Assembly (NCBI GenBank): GCA_016213595.1
Contig: JACRAA010000189.1
Location: 1-6,684, forward strand
DNA: 6,684 nt
Direction of reading: 5' to 3'
Source: Actinomycetota bacterium
Lineage (GTDB): Bacteria > Actinomycetota > Actinomycetes > Propionibacteriales > Propionibacteriaceae
The translations under genes were made by a program, and so were the position numbers. Below the pieces are notes generated by a model. The model was not told where the DNA came from. It worked only from the letters and a program-made list of their open reading frames with translations, and made no database searches. Below, one piece after another: positions 1 through 4,817 of the stretch; the stretch's first letter is position 1, and each line of letters begins with the position of its first letter.

Positions 1-103
1 CGTTGACCGCCACCACCTCGACATCGGCAGAGCTGGCCAGGGCGGCCCGCAAGTAGCTGCGCCCGATCCGTCCGAACCCGTTGATCCCGATCCGTACTGT
101 CAT
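1..103 (-). CDS. gap: Glyceraldehyde-3-phosphate dehydrogenase, N-terminal fragment
   Basis: Seen: reading leftward from the ATG at 103-101, 34 codons are present before the window ends. They begin MTVRIGINGFGRIGRSYLRA and run on to a VEVVAVN segment. The GINGFGRIGR stretch (residues 6-15) holds the GxGxxG dinucleotide-binding turn and matches the almost invariant start of phosphorylating GAPDH. The VEVVAVN segment is the second Rossmann strand, ending at the Asn before the usual Asp. A Shine-Dalgarno AAGGAA (112-117) lies 8 nt upstream, which supports this start. Known: GAPDH oxidises glyceraldehyde-3-phosphate to 1,3-bisphosphoglycerate with NAD(P)+ in the cytoplasm. The catalytic Cys and the rest (about 300 residues) lie outside the window, so cofactor preference and whether this is the main glycolytic copy cannot be judged. 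Confidence 0.93.
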   Translation of the reverse strand, partial: MTVRIGINGFGRIGRSYLRAALASSADVEVVAVN

Positions 104-307
104 GTGACTGGTTCCTTCCCCTGGTGCACGGCGGCGCCGCACGAGACGACGTGCTCGGAGTCCTGCGCGGCGATGGCCACAACGTAGCCGCCCTCAATCG
201 TCGCGGCCAGGGCCTACGACGGCCCGTCCCGGCGGCTCATCGCGGACCTCGATCACGTCGACGGCGAGAAGGGGCCGCGCTCAAAGCAGCGGCGGCGCCC
301 TACTTCG
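104..307. other. Spacer with short leftward open frames, possible gene remnant
   Basis: No confident gene lies here. On the minus strand one frame is open from 213 down to a TGA at 100-102 that overlaps the gap ATG (ATGA-type overlap). It carries 37 codons ending in GKEPVT, and only a GTG at its eleventh or twelfth codon could start it. A second minus frame is open at 280-197 (28 codons, containing DVIEVRDEPPGRAVV) and stops at 194-196. Both have GC-rich third positions, so they could be pieces of one decayed or frameshifted gene, or an upstream peptide coupled to gap. Neither matches a family I recognise. A weak hairpin (CGCT/AGCG core, about 279-292) just past the stop of the propeller gene may help end that transcript. 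Plus-strand reading of the same stretch gives an Arg/Ala-rich protein without recognisable features. Confidence 0.3.
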
Positions 308-1609
308 TCACTCCCGGCTGATCCGCCACAGCGCGCCCGTCTTCGGAACACCGAAGATCCCGTAGTCGGCCACGTACATCTCGCTGCCGTCAGGGGAGAA
401 CCTCACGGCTGTCGGCCTCTCCGGACCGCTGCCGCCGACACCGGGGTTCTCGTTGCCGTAGAACTCGTACAGCTCACGGGTGGTCGGGTCGAACCGCCGC
501 ACACCCTGTGGGGTCTTGATCAGCTTCCCTCCGGTGGTGAGCGGGGCGCCGGAGCCGAAGCATGCCACGAAGGCATGCCCGGGGAACCCGAAGCCGTCGC
601 CCGGTGCGAACTGCATCTGGACGGCAGCGGCATGCACCTCGGGCACCTGCGCGTACGGCAGCTGGCGCTCAGGGTGCTGTGCCATGACGAAGGAGGTCTC
701 CCCGTCCCACTCCTGCTCGGCGGCGAGGTCGGCCACTCTGCGACCGCCGAGGAAGTCCGGGAACCCGTACCAGGCGCCGGGCTTGACCTCCCAGATCGTG
801 TCCAGGGACCGCAGTGGCCTGCTCCCCCGCGCATCCGAGCCCTGGTCGAGGCAGAACATCCGTCCGTCCGGCGCCGTGGCGATGCTGTAGGGGTTGCGGA
901 AGCCCCAGGCGTGCACGGACAGGCCGGTGCCGTCCGGGTTGCAGCGGTAGATGACACCCGTCGCCTTCGCCTGGCCCGGAACCACCTGTCCCGGCGCGCT
1001 CTGCTGGTCGAACGGAAGGAAGGGGCCAGTGACGCGGGTCGCGAAGGGGTTCAAGGAGCCACGCGACGTCATGTTCACCCCGGTGAGGGTGACGTCGTAG
1101 GGAGGTACGTCACAGAAGTCGGGATGGCGCTCGAGCCAGCCGAACGGAATGAGGTTGTCAGGACCGACGAACCCGGCGTTGGTCGCCGAACCCTGGCCGA
1201 AGTAGAGCTGCCCGTCGACCATCTCGAGGTGGTTGGTGTGGTGGTCTCCCCACGCGGGTAGGTCCGTGACCAGGTCCACCCGGGACCCGTCGAGGCCGAC
1301 CCTCGACAGCGTGCCCCGGTGCGTCACCAGGAAGGCGCCCTCGTGCCACAACAGCCCGACGGCCGGACCGTTGAAGTCCTCCGCGACCACCTCGGTGTGG
1401 CCATCGGGGAGGACCCTCGAGAGGCGTGCGGTGGTGAAGACGTACGGGTACGAGAAGCCCGCCTCGAGAACGTAGAGGTCTCCGTCAGGCGTGACGCATG
1501 CGTTGCTGGCCCATGTCAGGCCGCCGACGAGACGCTCGAGGCGGTAGCCCGCCGCGAGCGAGAAGTCGCCGGGCTTGGGTTGCCTCACCTCACCGCGGAC
1601 AGTAGTCAC
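308..1609 (-). CDS. PQQ-dependent sugar dehydrogenase-like beta-propeller protein
   Basis: Seen: 433 residues from a GTG start at 1609-1607. I chose this start because AGGAAGGGG (1616-1624) lies 6 nt upstream; an in-frame TTG at 1666 lacks such a site. The protein is built of repeated strands with PDG turns (TPDGDLYVLEAG, LPDGH, APDGRMFCLDQG, SPDGSEMYVADYG), as in six-bladed NHL/glucose-sorbosone dehydrogenase propellers. A GFRNP motif (Arg238) matches the PQQ-contacting Arg region of soluble glucose dehydrogenase. The His-rich GDHHTNH stretch (His123, His124, His127), followed by a DGQLYFGQG strand, sits where the catalytic His strand is expected. Known: such enzymes oxidise aldoses or similar sugars with PQQ and are usually exported. 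Odd: there is no signal peptide from either start, so it may be cytoplasmic or exported by another route, or may be a non-enzymatic propeller. The propeller family is fairly secure; the substrate is unknown. Confidence 0.75.
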   Translation of the reverse strand: MTTVRGEVRQPKPGDFSLAAGYRLERLVGGLTWASNACVTPDGDLYVLEAGFSYPYVFTTARLSRVLPDGHTEVVAEDFNGPAVGLLWHEGAFLVTHRGTLSRVGLDGSRVDLVTDLPAWGDHHTNHLEMVDGQLYFGQGSATNAGFVGPDNLIPFGWLERHPDFCDVPPYDVTLTGVNMTSRGSLNPFATRVTGPFLPFDQQSAPGQVVPGQAKATGVIYRCNPDGTGLSVHAWGFRNPYSIATAPDGRMFCLDQGSDARGSRPLRSLDTIWEVKPGAWYGFPDFLGGRRVADLAAEQEWDGETSFVMAQHPERQLPYAQVPEVHAAAVQMQFAPGDGFGFPGHAFVACFGSGAPLTTGGKLIKTPQGVRRFDPTTRELYEFYGNENPGVGGSGPERPTAVRFSPDGSEMYVADYGIFGVPKTGALWRISRE

Positions 1610-1615
1610 GGGCAG

Positions 1616-1624
1616 CCCCTTCCT
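1616..1624 (-). promoter_or_regulatory. Ribosome binding site deciding the GTG start of the propeller gene
   Basis: Read leftward this is AGGAAGGGG, 6 nt before the GTG at 1609-1607. It is the only strong purine site near the possible starts and argues against the longer reading from the TTG at 1666. Confidence 0.65.
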
Positions 1625-1692
1625 CACATCCGGCAGTGATGCGTTACCCGCGTGCTCTCCACCCAAACCGCCTCGCTGACCGCCCTTCCCCC

Positions 1693-1752
1693 TCGAAAGG
1701 CCACGACACGCCCGGTCCGTACGGCGCGGTTCGACACGAACTGGCCTTTCGA
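1693..1752. repeat. 11-bp inverted repeat in the divergent spacer
   Basis: TCGAAAGGCCA at 1693-1703 is exactly matched by its reverse complement TGGCCTTTCGA at 1742-1752, with 38 bp between. A small palindrome CCGTACGG (1717-1724) sits close to the centre, and CGACACG occurs in both halves. The element lies between the divergent propeller and SGNH-hydrolase genes, 84 bp or more from either start. It could be a looped operator or a transcript hairpin. No flanking target-site duplication is visible, so a mobile element is not supported. Confidence 0.6.
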
Positions 1753-1856
1753 CCAGAGCGGTAGCCGTGGAGGAGCATCAGGAAGTTGCCCTGTCACGGG
1801 CGAAAGCCGACGGCGAAAGTCACCGACGGCGTCGTCTGGGGCGTAGTTTGCAGCCA

Positions 1857-1870
1857 GGGCGGTTCCGCCC
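1857..1870. promoter_or_regulatory. 14-bp palindrome, candidate operator of the SGNH hydrolase
   Basis: GGGCGG-tt-CCGCCC is a perfect inverted repeat with a 2-bp centre, only 5 bp before the Shine-Dalgarno site of the SGNH hydrolase. The centre is too tight for a good RNA hairpin, so a dimeric DNA-binding protein is the more natural reader. A TAGTTT (1844-1849) just upstream could be a -10 element, which would place the palindrome near the transcription start; no convincing -35 is visible. A direct repeat of CCGACGGCG (1807-1815 and 1823-1831) also lies upstream. Confidence 0.35.
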
Positions 1871-1875
1871 GTACT

Positions 1876-1882
1876 AGGGGGG
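1876..1882 (+). promoter_or_regulatory. Ribosome binding site of the SGNH hydrolase
   Basis: AGGGGGG lies 8 nt before the ATG at 1891. It fixes the start there, directly before the signal peptide, rather than at the in-frame ATG at 1786, which would put 35 non-hydrophobic residues in front of it. Confidence 0.65.
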
Positions 1883-1890
1883 TTTCAGAC

Positions 1891-2775
1891 ATGAAGCGCA
1901 TGATCTCTCTCGTCCTCACAGCCCTGATGAGCCTGGTGACCGTGATCGTCGTCGCTGCTCCGACAGCCCACGCGACGGCGGGTCCCGTCAAGGTCGTCTC
2001 GCTCGGGGACTCGTTCGCTGCGGCGTCGACGCTCGCCACCACGTACCAGACGGACGCGCTCTGCGACCGGTCGTCGCTCGGCTACCCGTACCTGCTCAAG
2101 AAGTTCTCGCAGAGCCCCTCGGTGGACGTCGCCTGCGGCGGCGCGGTCACGCGCGATCTCTTCGCCGGCCGCACGATCGGCGCGACGACACTGCCTCCCC
2201 AGCTCGCGGCGCTGACCTCGTCCACGAAGGTCGTCACTCTGACGGTCGGCGGGAACGATGTCGGCTTCTCCCAGCTCGCACAGTGCCTCGCCACTGCCAT
2301 GACGATCGGCGATCCCACGGCCCAAGCTCTTGCCGTGAACGCCTGCCTGCAGCCGCTCTCCGACTCGACCGCGCTCGGAGCCAAGGTGTACGCGATGTCC
2401 CAGGGGCTCGCGGCTTCGATCCTGGCGATCCACACCCAGGCTCCGGAGGCTCAGATCTTCGTCTCGGACTACCCGGTCATCCTTGGTCTGAACGCTGACG
2501 GCACCTGCCCCACCATCCCCCAGCTACCGGCCGGCGTCATCGCTCTCGTGGATGGCGCAAACGCCCAGCTCAACACGACGATCGGAGCCGTCGTGATCGC
2601 CACTGCAGGGGCCGGGGTTCCGGTCACGCTCGTGGACGTGGCACCCAGCTTCACCGGTCACGGCGTCTGCTCGACCAGCCCGCTCATCAACGGCTTCCTG
2701 CACCCCAGTGCGCAGGGACAGCAGGTGTACGCGGACGCGTTCAACGCGGCGATCAAGCAGGCCTTCGCCGCCTGA
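1891..2775 (+). CDS. Secreted SGNH/GDSL hydrolase (lipase/esterase)
   Basis: Seen: 294 residues. Residues 1-28 form a Sec signal peptide: KR near the start, a hydrophobic core, and a likely cut after AHA28. Block I is VVSLGDSFAA with nucleophile Ser41; block II holds Gly84 in DVACGGA; block III is GGND (120-123), giving the oxyanion Gly and Asn; block V is LHPSAQGQ with catalytic His271. Six cysteines remain in the mature part (58, 82, 132, 152, 206, 260), whose spacing suits three disulfides as in Streptomyces secreted SGNH lipases. Odd: the position three before the His, usually Asp, is Gly268. A Ser-His dyad helped by a backbone carbonyl, as described for Streptomyces scabies esterase, is therefore likely. 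Known: the family cleaves lipid or carbohydrate esters outside the cell. The exact substrate cannot be read. The gene is monocistronic, divergent from the propeller gene and convergent with the response regulator. Confidence 0.92.
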   Translation: MKRMISLVLTALMSLVTVIVVAAPTAHATAGPVKVVSLGDSFAAASTLATTYQTDALCDRSSLGYPYLLKKFSQSPSVDVACGGAVTRDLFAGRTIGATTLPPQLAALTSSTKVVTLTVGGNDVGFSQLAQCLATAMTIGDPTAQALAVNACLQPLSDSTALGAKVYAMSQGLAASILAIHTQAPEAQIFVSDYPVILGLNADGTCPTIPQLPAGVIALVDGANAQLNTTIGAVVIATAGAGVPVTLVDVAPSFTGHGVCSTSPLINGFLHPSAQGQQVYADAFNAAIKQAFAA

Positions 2776-2784
2776 CAGCTCGGC

Positions 2785-2817
2785 CCCTGTCGCCGCGGCC
2801 GACCTGCGGCGTCAGGG
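2785..2817. terminator. Two-way terminator hairpin between convergent genes
   Basis: CCCTG-T-CGCCGC (2785-2796) pairs with GCGGCG-T-CAGGG (2806-2817) around a 9-nt loop: 11 G-C-rich pairs plus one T/T mismatch. It starts 9 bp after the SGNH hydrolase stop and its other arm overlaps the response-regulator stop codon (2812-2814). It can therefore fold in transcripts from both sides. There is no T-tract, which is common for actinobacterial terminators. Confidence 0.75.
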
Positions 2818-3486
2818 CTCGAACCGATAGCCCAACCCGTTCACGGTGACGAACCGCTGGGGCTGGGCCGCGTCGTCCTCGAGCTTGCGCCTGAGGTGAC
2901 CCAGGTGGATCCGGAGCAGGTGGGGCTGTCCCCCACCGGCCGCGCCCCACACTTCCGTGAGCAGGTCCGCAGCCGGGACCAGCACCCCCGGACGTCGTAC
3001 GAGCGCCTCGGCCAGGTGCCATTCGGTGGGGGTCAGCGAGACGGGTTCGCCGTGGCGCAGCGCGCGCTTCGCCTCCAGGTCCAGGACGAACGAGTCGGTC
3101 TCGACGACAACGCATCCCAACCTCACCAGCTCCGGCCTCCTCAGGACGGCACGCACCCGTGCCAGGAGCTCCTCCAGGTTGAAGGGCTTCGTCACGAAGT
3201 CGTCCGCGCCGGCGTCCAGCGCGTCGATCTTGTGGTGCGGCGACTGGCGTGACGAGGCCACGATGATCGGCGCGCAGGTCCGCGCCCGCAGCTGGCTGAC
3301 CAGCTCGATGCCGTCGAGGTCGCGCAGCTTCAGGCACGTGATGATGACCGACGGCCTGGCGGCAAGCAGCTCGAGCGCGGCCTGACCATCGATGGCGGGG
3401 TCGACGTCGTACTGCCGGGCACGGAAGCTGATCGTCAGGCTGCGCCTCAGTGCCGCGTCGTCCTCGACGATGAGCACGCGGGTCAT
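2812..3486 (-). CDS. OmpR/KdpE-type response regulator lacking the phospho-acceptor Asp
   Basis: Seen: 224 residues from the ATG at 3486-3484. Residues 1-115 are a receiver domain: acidic pocket Glu8-Asp9-Asp10, switch Ser78, and Lys100 in the VTKPF motif. Residues about 125-224 are a winged-helix DNA-binding domain with LTPTEWHL, a recognition region around LLRIHLGHLRRKLE, and the closing GLGYRFEP hairpin; this end resembles KdpE. Odd: where relatives read D-L-x-L-P-D-x-D-G, this protein reads CLKLRDLDG, so the phosphorylated Asp is Cys51 (codon TGC) and the following Pro is Arg55. Ordinary phosphorylation at this site is not possible. Inference: an atypical regulator that is always active, redox- or ligand-controlled, or controlled by abundance. 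No histidine kinase lies beside it in the window. It is convergent with the SGNH hydrolase and separated from upstream DNA by three hairpins. Family assignment is secure; target genes are unknown. Confidence 0.92.
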   Translation of the reverse strand: MTRVLIVEDDAALRRSLTISFRARQYDVDPAIDGQAALELLAARPSVIITCLKLRDLDGIELVSQLRARTCAPIIVASSRQSPHHKIDALDAGADDFVTKPFNLEELLARVRAVLRRPELVRLGCVVVETDSFVLDLEAKRALRHGEPVSLTPTEWHLAEALVRRPGVLVPAADLLTEVWGAAGGGQPHLLRIHLGHLRRKLEDDAAQPQRFVTVNGLGYRFEP

Positions 3487-3493
3487 GAGACAC

Positions 3494-3499
3494 CCACCT
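3494..3499 (-). promoter_or_regulatory. Ribosome binding site of the response regulator
   Basis: Read leftward this is AGGTGG, 7 nt before the ATG at 3486-3484. It supports the start at the canonical MTRVLIVEDD receiver sequence rather than an upstream extension. Confidence 0.65.
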
Positions 3500-3593
3500 G
3501 AACTGGACCATTCCCCCCAGGATCCATATCTCCGCCTTGCACCTGCCGAGGGTGAACGTGCGTGATGTGGTGATCTGAGGCTGGCGACCCAGA

Positions 3594-3619
3594 CCTCCCG
3601 TCGTGCGGACCCCGGGAGG
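3594..3619. repeat. Hairpin upstream of the response regulator
   Basis: CCTCCCG (3594-3600) and CGGGAGG (3613-3619) form a 7-bp perfect stem with a 12-nt loop, plus one outer G-C pair beyond an A/A mismatch. It is the third of three hairpins met by leftward transcription from the small-gene region, and could be an extra terminator, a leader structure or an operator of the response regulator. Confidence 0.5.
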
Positions 3620-3647
3620 ACACTCCCCCACGCCGCCCAGGGCATGC

Positions 3648-3679
3648 CGGAGGGCCGGGACAGCCGTCCCGGCCCTCCG
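3648..3679. terminator. Strong 14-bp stem-loop terminator
   Basis: CGGAGGGCCGGGAC (3648-3661) pairs perfectly with GTCCCGGCCCTCCG (3666-3679) around the 4-nt loop AGCC. It is the strongest simple hairpin in the window. Nothing rightward-coding lies before it, so it most likely ends leftward transcription coming from 3732-3960, 53 nt after the stop codon there. No T-tract follows on either strand. Confidence 0.7.
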
Positions 3680-3688
3680 TTGTGAGTG

Positions 3689-3723
3689 CGGGTGGCGGTG
3701 CGGGCACGACTCCCCGCCACCCG
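3689..3723. terminator. Second hairpin, directly after the small leftward frame
   Basis: CGGGTGGCGG (3689-3698) and CCGCCACCCG (3714-3723) form a 10-bp perfect stem with a 15-nt loop. In leftward transcription it begins 8 nt after the TAG at 3734-3732 and is followed 9 nt later by the 14-bp hairpin. The pair looks like a tandem terminator. Confidence 0.6.
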
Positions 3724-3731
3724 TCAGGGAG

Positions 3732-3960
3732 CTACTTCTTCGGCGTCACCGGAGACTGCGCGAGATCCAGGCCCACCCCCCCAAGAGGTGTACAACGGCC
3801 ATCGGTGTACCAGTGGGTCGTCTTGCCCCAAGCCGACTCCCCACGTTCGACACTAGGTAGGCGTTTCGGCAAGCATTCCCTTTGTCGTCCTATCTAGACA
3901 CAACGAATACGCGTCCTTTACAGCCTTCGGCGGGCAATCCGGAAAAGTAAGGGTAGGCAT
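3732..3960 (-). pseudogene. Possible small leftward gene, split by a frameshift
   Basis: I do not recognise a family. Frame one starts at the ATG 3960-3958 (weak GAGAAG site 8 nt upstream) and encodes 35 residues beginning MPTLTFPDCPPKAVKDAYSL, ending at the TAG 3855-3853. A second frame, displaced by +1, is open from 3893 and ends KK-stop at the TAG 3734-3732. It contains GKTTHWYTDGRCTPLGG and GVGLDLAQSPVTPKK, which look like real protein, with mostly G/C third positions. Its only start candidate is a TTG at 3872 with a poorly spaced AAGGGA. Skipping one base near 3853-3875 would join the two into a protein of about 75 residues. The two hairpins just past the end support a leftward transcript. 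The 5' part (3841-3960) is about 52% GC by hand count, well below the rest of the window, which suggests imported DNA. Alternatives are two unrelated short frames or a sequencing error. Confidence 0.35.
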
Positions 3961-3993
3961 ATCAATGTCTTCTCGCCGCGACGCCTGGAAGCG

Positions 3994-4023
3994 CTTCTGC
4001 CACAGTGGCTTCTGCCAGAGTGG
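3994..4023. repeat. Two tandem 15-bp boxes upstream of the SDR gene, candidate operator
   Basis: CTTCTGCCACAGTGG (3994-4008) is followed at once by CTTCTGCCAGAGTGG (4009-4023), 14 of 15 identical. Each box holds a palindromic core: GCCAC-A-GTGGC (3999-4009) is perfect and GCCA-gag-TGGC (4015-4024) is nearly so. The second box ends 4 bp before the ATG at 4028. If the small leftward gene is real, the boxes lie between two divergent starts. The layout suits a dimeric repressor binding twice at a 15-bp period. Confidence 0.5.
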
Positions 4024-4027
4024 CGGT

Positions 4028-4777
4028 ATGCGGATCGCGGTGGCAGGAAGCAGCGGACTGATCGGCTCGCAGCTGTGCCGGCTGGCGGAGGACGCAGGGC
4101 ACGAGGTGGTACGCGTGAGCCGTTCAGAGGGTGTGGACGTCCTCGACGCCGAGGCGCTGGCGAAGGCCCTCTCCCGCGTCGAGGTCGTCGTGGACGTCAC
4201 GCGCCCGGCCGGGCTGGACGCCGATGCCGCGCGCGAGTTCTTCACCTCGGCCGCCCGGAACCTCGGCGTCGAGGGCCGTCGGGCCGGCGTAGGGACGACG
4301 GTCGTGCTGTCGATCGTCGGCGTGGACCGCGGCCAGGACTACGGGTGGTACGTCGCCACGCTGGCCCACGCACGGGCGACGCAGGAATGGGCTCCCGGAG
4401 CACGTGTGCTTCGCACGACGCAGTTCCACGAGTTCCCGGGGCAGGTGCTCGAGCGCGCCCAGGCGAGCGGTGGGCGGCGGGACAGCGTGGAGATCATGGA
4501 CGTGCCGATGCAGCCGGTGGACTCGGCCGAGGTGGCACGTGCGCTGCTCGACCTCGCCACGGACCCTGCCGCGGGCGACCGCCAGCTGGCCGGACCTCGC
4601 CGGGAGCGGCTGGTCGACCTTGTCCGCGACCTCATCGCCTACGAGGGACGTGACCTGACCGTGCGGCCGGGGCCGGCGCCCGCGAGCATGGCCGCAGGCT
4701 CCATGCTCCCTCAGGGAGACGTCACGATCGCCGGCCCTGACTGGCACACCTGGCTCCGCAGCCGTCCGACGTCCTGA
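4028..4777 (+). CDS. NmrA-like atypical short-chain dehydrogenase/reductase
   Basis: Seen: 249 residues. The first strand and glycine turn MRIAVAGSSGLIG (GxxGxxG at 7-13) mark an NAD(P)-binding Rossmann fold starting at the very N-terminus. Arg29/Arg32 after the second strand hint at NADP(H). VVLSIVGVDR (92-101) and RTTQFHEF (129-136) match the SDR/NAD(P)H-binding family that includes NmrA-like reductases and redox sensors. Odd: the usual Tyr-x-x-Lys pair reads Tyr108-V-A-Thr111, so the Lys is missing. Start choice: the ATG at 4028 gives the canonical N-terminus but has only a weak GGCGG upstream. An in-frame ATG at 3965 has AAGGGTAGG before it but would add 21 residues, including the two tandem boxes. 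I prefer 4028. Such proteins either reduce small molecules or sense NADP(H); which applies here is unknown. The gene stands alone, convergent with the S53 peptidase. Confidence 0.82.
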   Translation: MRIAVAGSSGLIGSQLCRLAEDAGHEVVRVSRSEGVDVLDAEALAKALSRVEVVVDVTRPAGLDADAAREFFTSAARNLGVEGRRAGVGTTVVLSIVGVDRGQDYGWYVATLAHARATQEWAPGARVLRTTQFHEFPGQVLERAQASGGRRDSVEIMDVPMQPVDSAEVARALLDLATDPAAGDRQLAGPRRERLVDLVRDLIAYEGRDLTVRPGPAPASMAAGSMLPQGDVTIAGPDWHTWLRSRPTS

Positions 4778-4817
4778 CAGCGAGCCGGCTCACGCCTGGC
4801 GACTGTGCGACCAGGAC
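4778..4817. terminator. Convergent spacer with weak terminator candidates
   Basis: This 40-bp gap between convergent genes holds the palindrome GAGCCGGCTC (4782-4791) and a hairpin with arms CCTGG (4795-4799) and CCAGG (4811-4815), with two further C-G pairs possible around a bulged A. Its position makes it the likely two-way terminator, but the stem is modest and there is no T-tract. Confidence 0.35.

Noticed and set aside
575..1261. A 228-codon rightward open frame opposite the propeller gene
   Set aside because: It is antisense to a gene with clear family motifs, is Arg/Gly/Val-rich without domains, and has no ribosome site. Long antisense frames are expected in high-GC DNA.
1693..1752. 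Miniature transposable element based on the 11-bp inverted repeat
   Set aside because: The 60-bp unit is very short, there is no target-site duplication beside it, and no second copy is present in the window.
1786..1890. Earlier start of the SGNH hydrolase at 1786
   Set aside because: It would bury the signal peptide behind 35 polar residues and overlap the candidate operator. The ATG at 1891 has a strong AGGGGGG site.
3487..3720. N-terminal extension of the response regulator to 3720
   Set aside because: The added 78 residues are unlike any receiver sequence and would cross two hairpins. The ATG at 3486 begins the canonical receiver motif and has a good AGGTGG site.
3853..3875. Programmed +1 frameshift joining the two small leftward frames
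   Set aside because: The CCU-ACC-UAG-U context is only suggestive; there is no internal Shine-Dalgarno-like stimulator of the prfB type. A plain indel is simpler.
3853..4245. A 130-codon leftward frame running from inside the SDR gene
   Set aside because: Its upstream part is Ser/Arg/Thr-rich antisense of the SDR gene. Only the last 35 codons, from the ATG at 3960, look worth considering.
4124..4747. A 207-codon leftward open frame opposite the SDR gene
   Set aside because: Its composition is Arg/His/Gly-rich with no recognisable fold, while the other strand carries the full NAD(P)-binding motif set.
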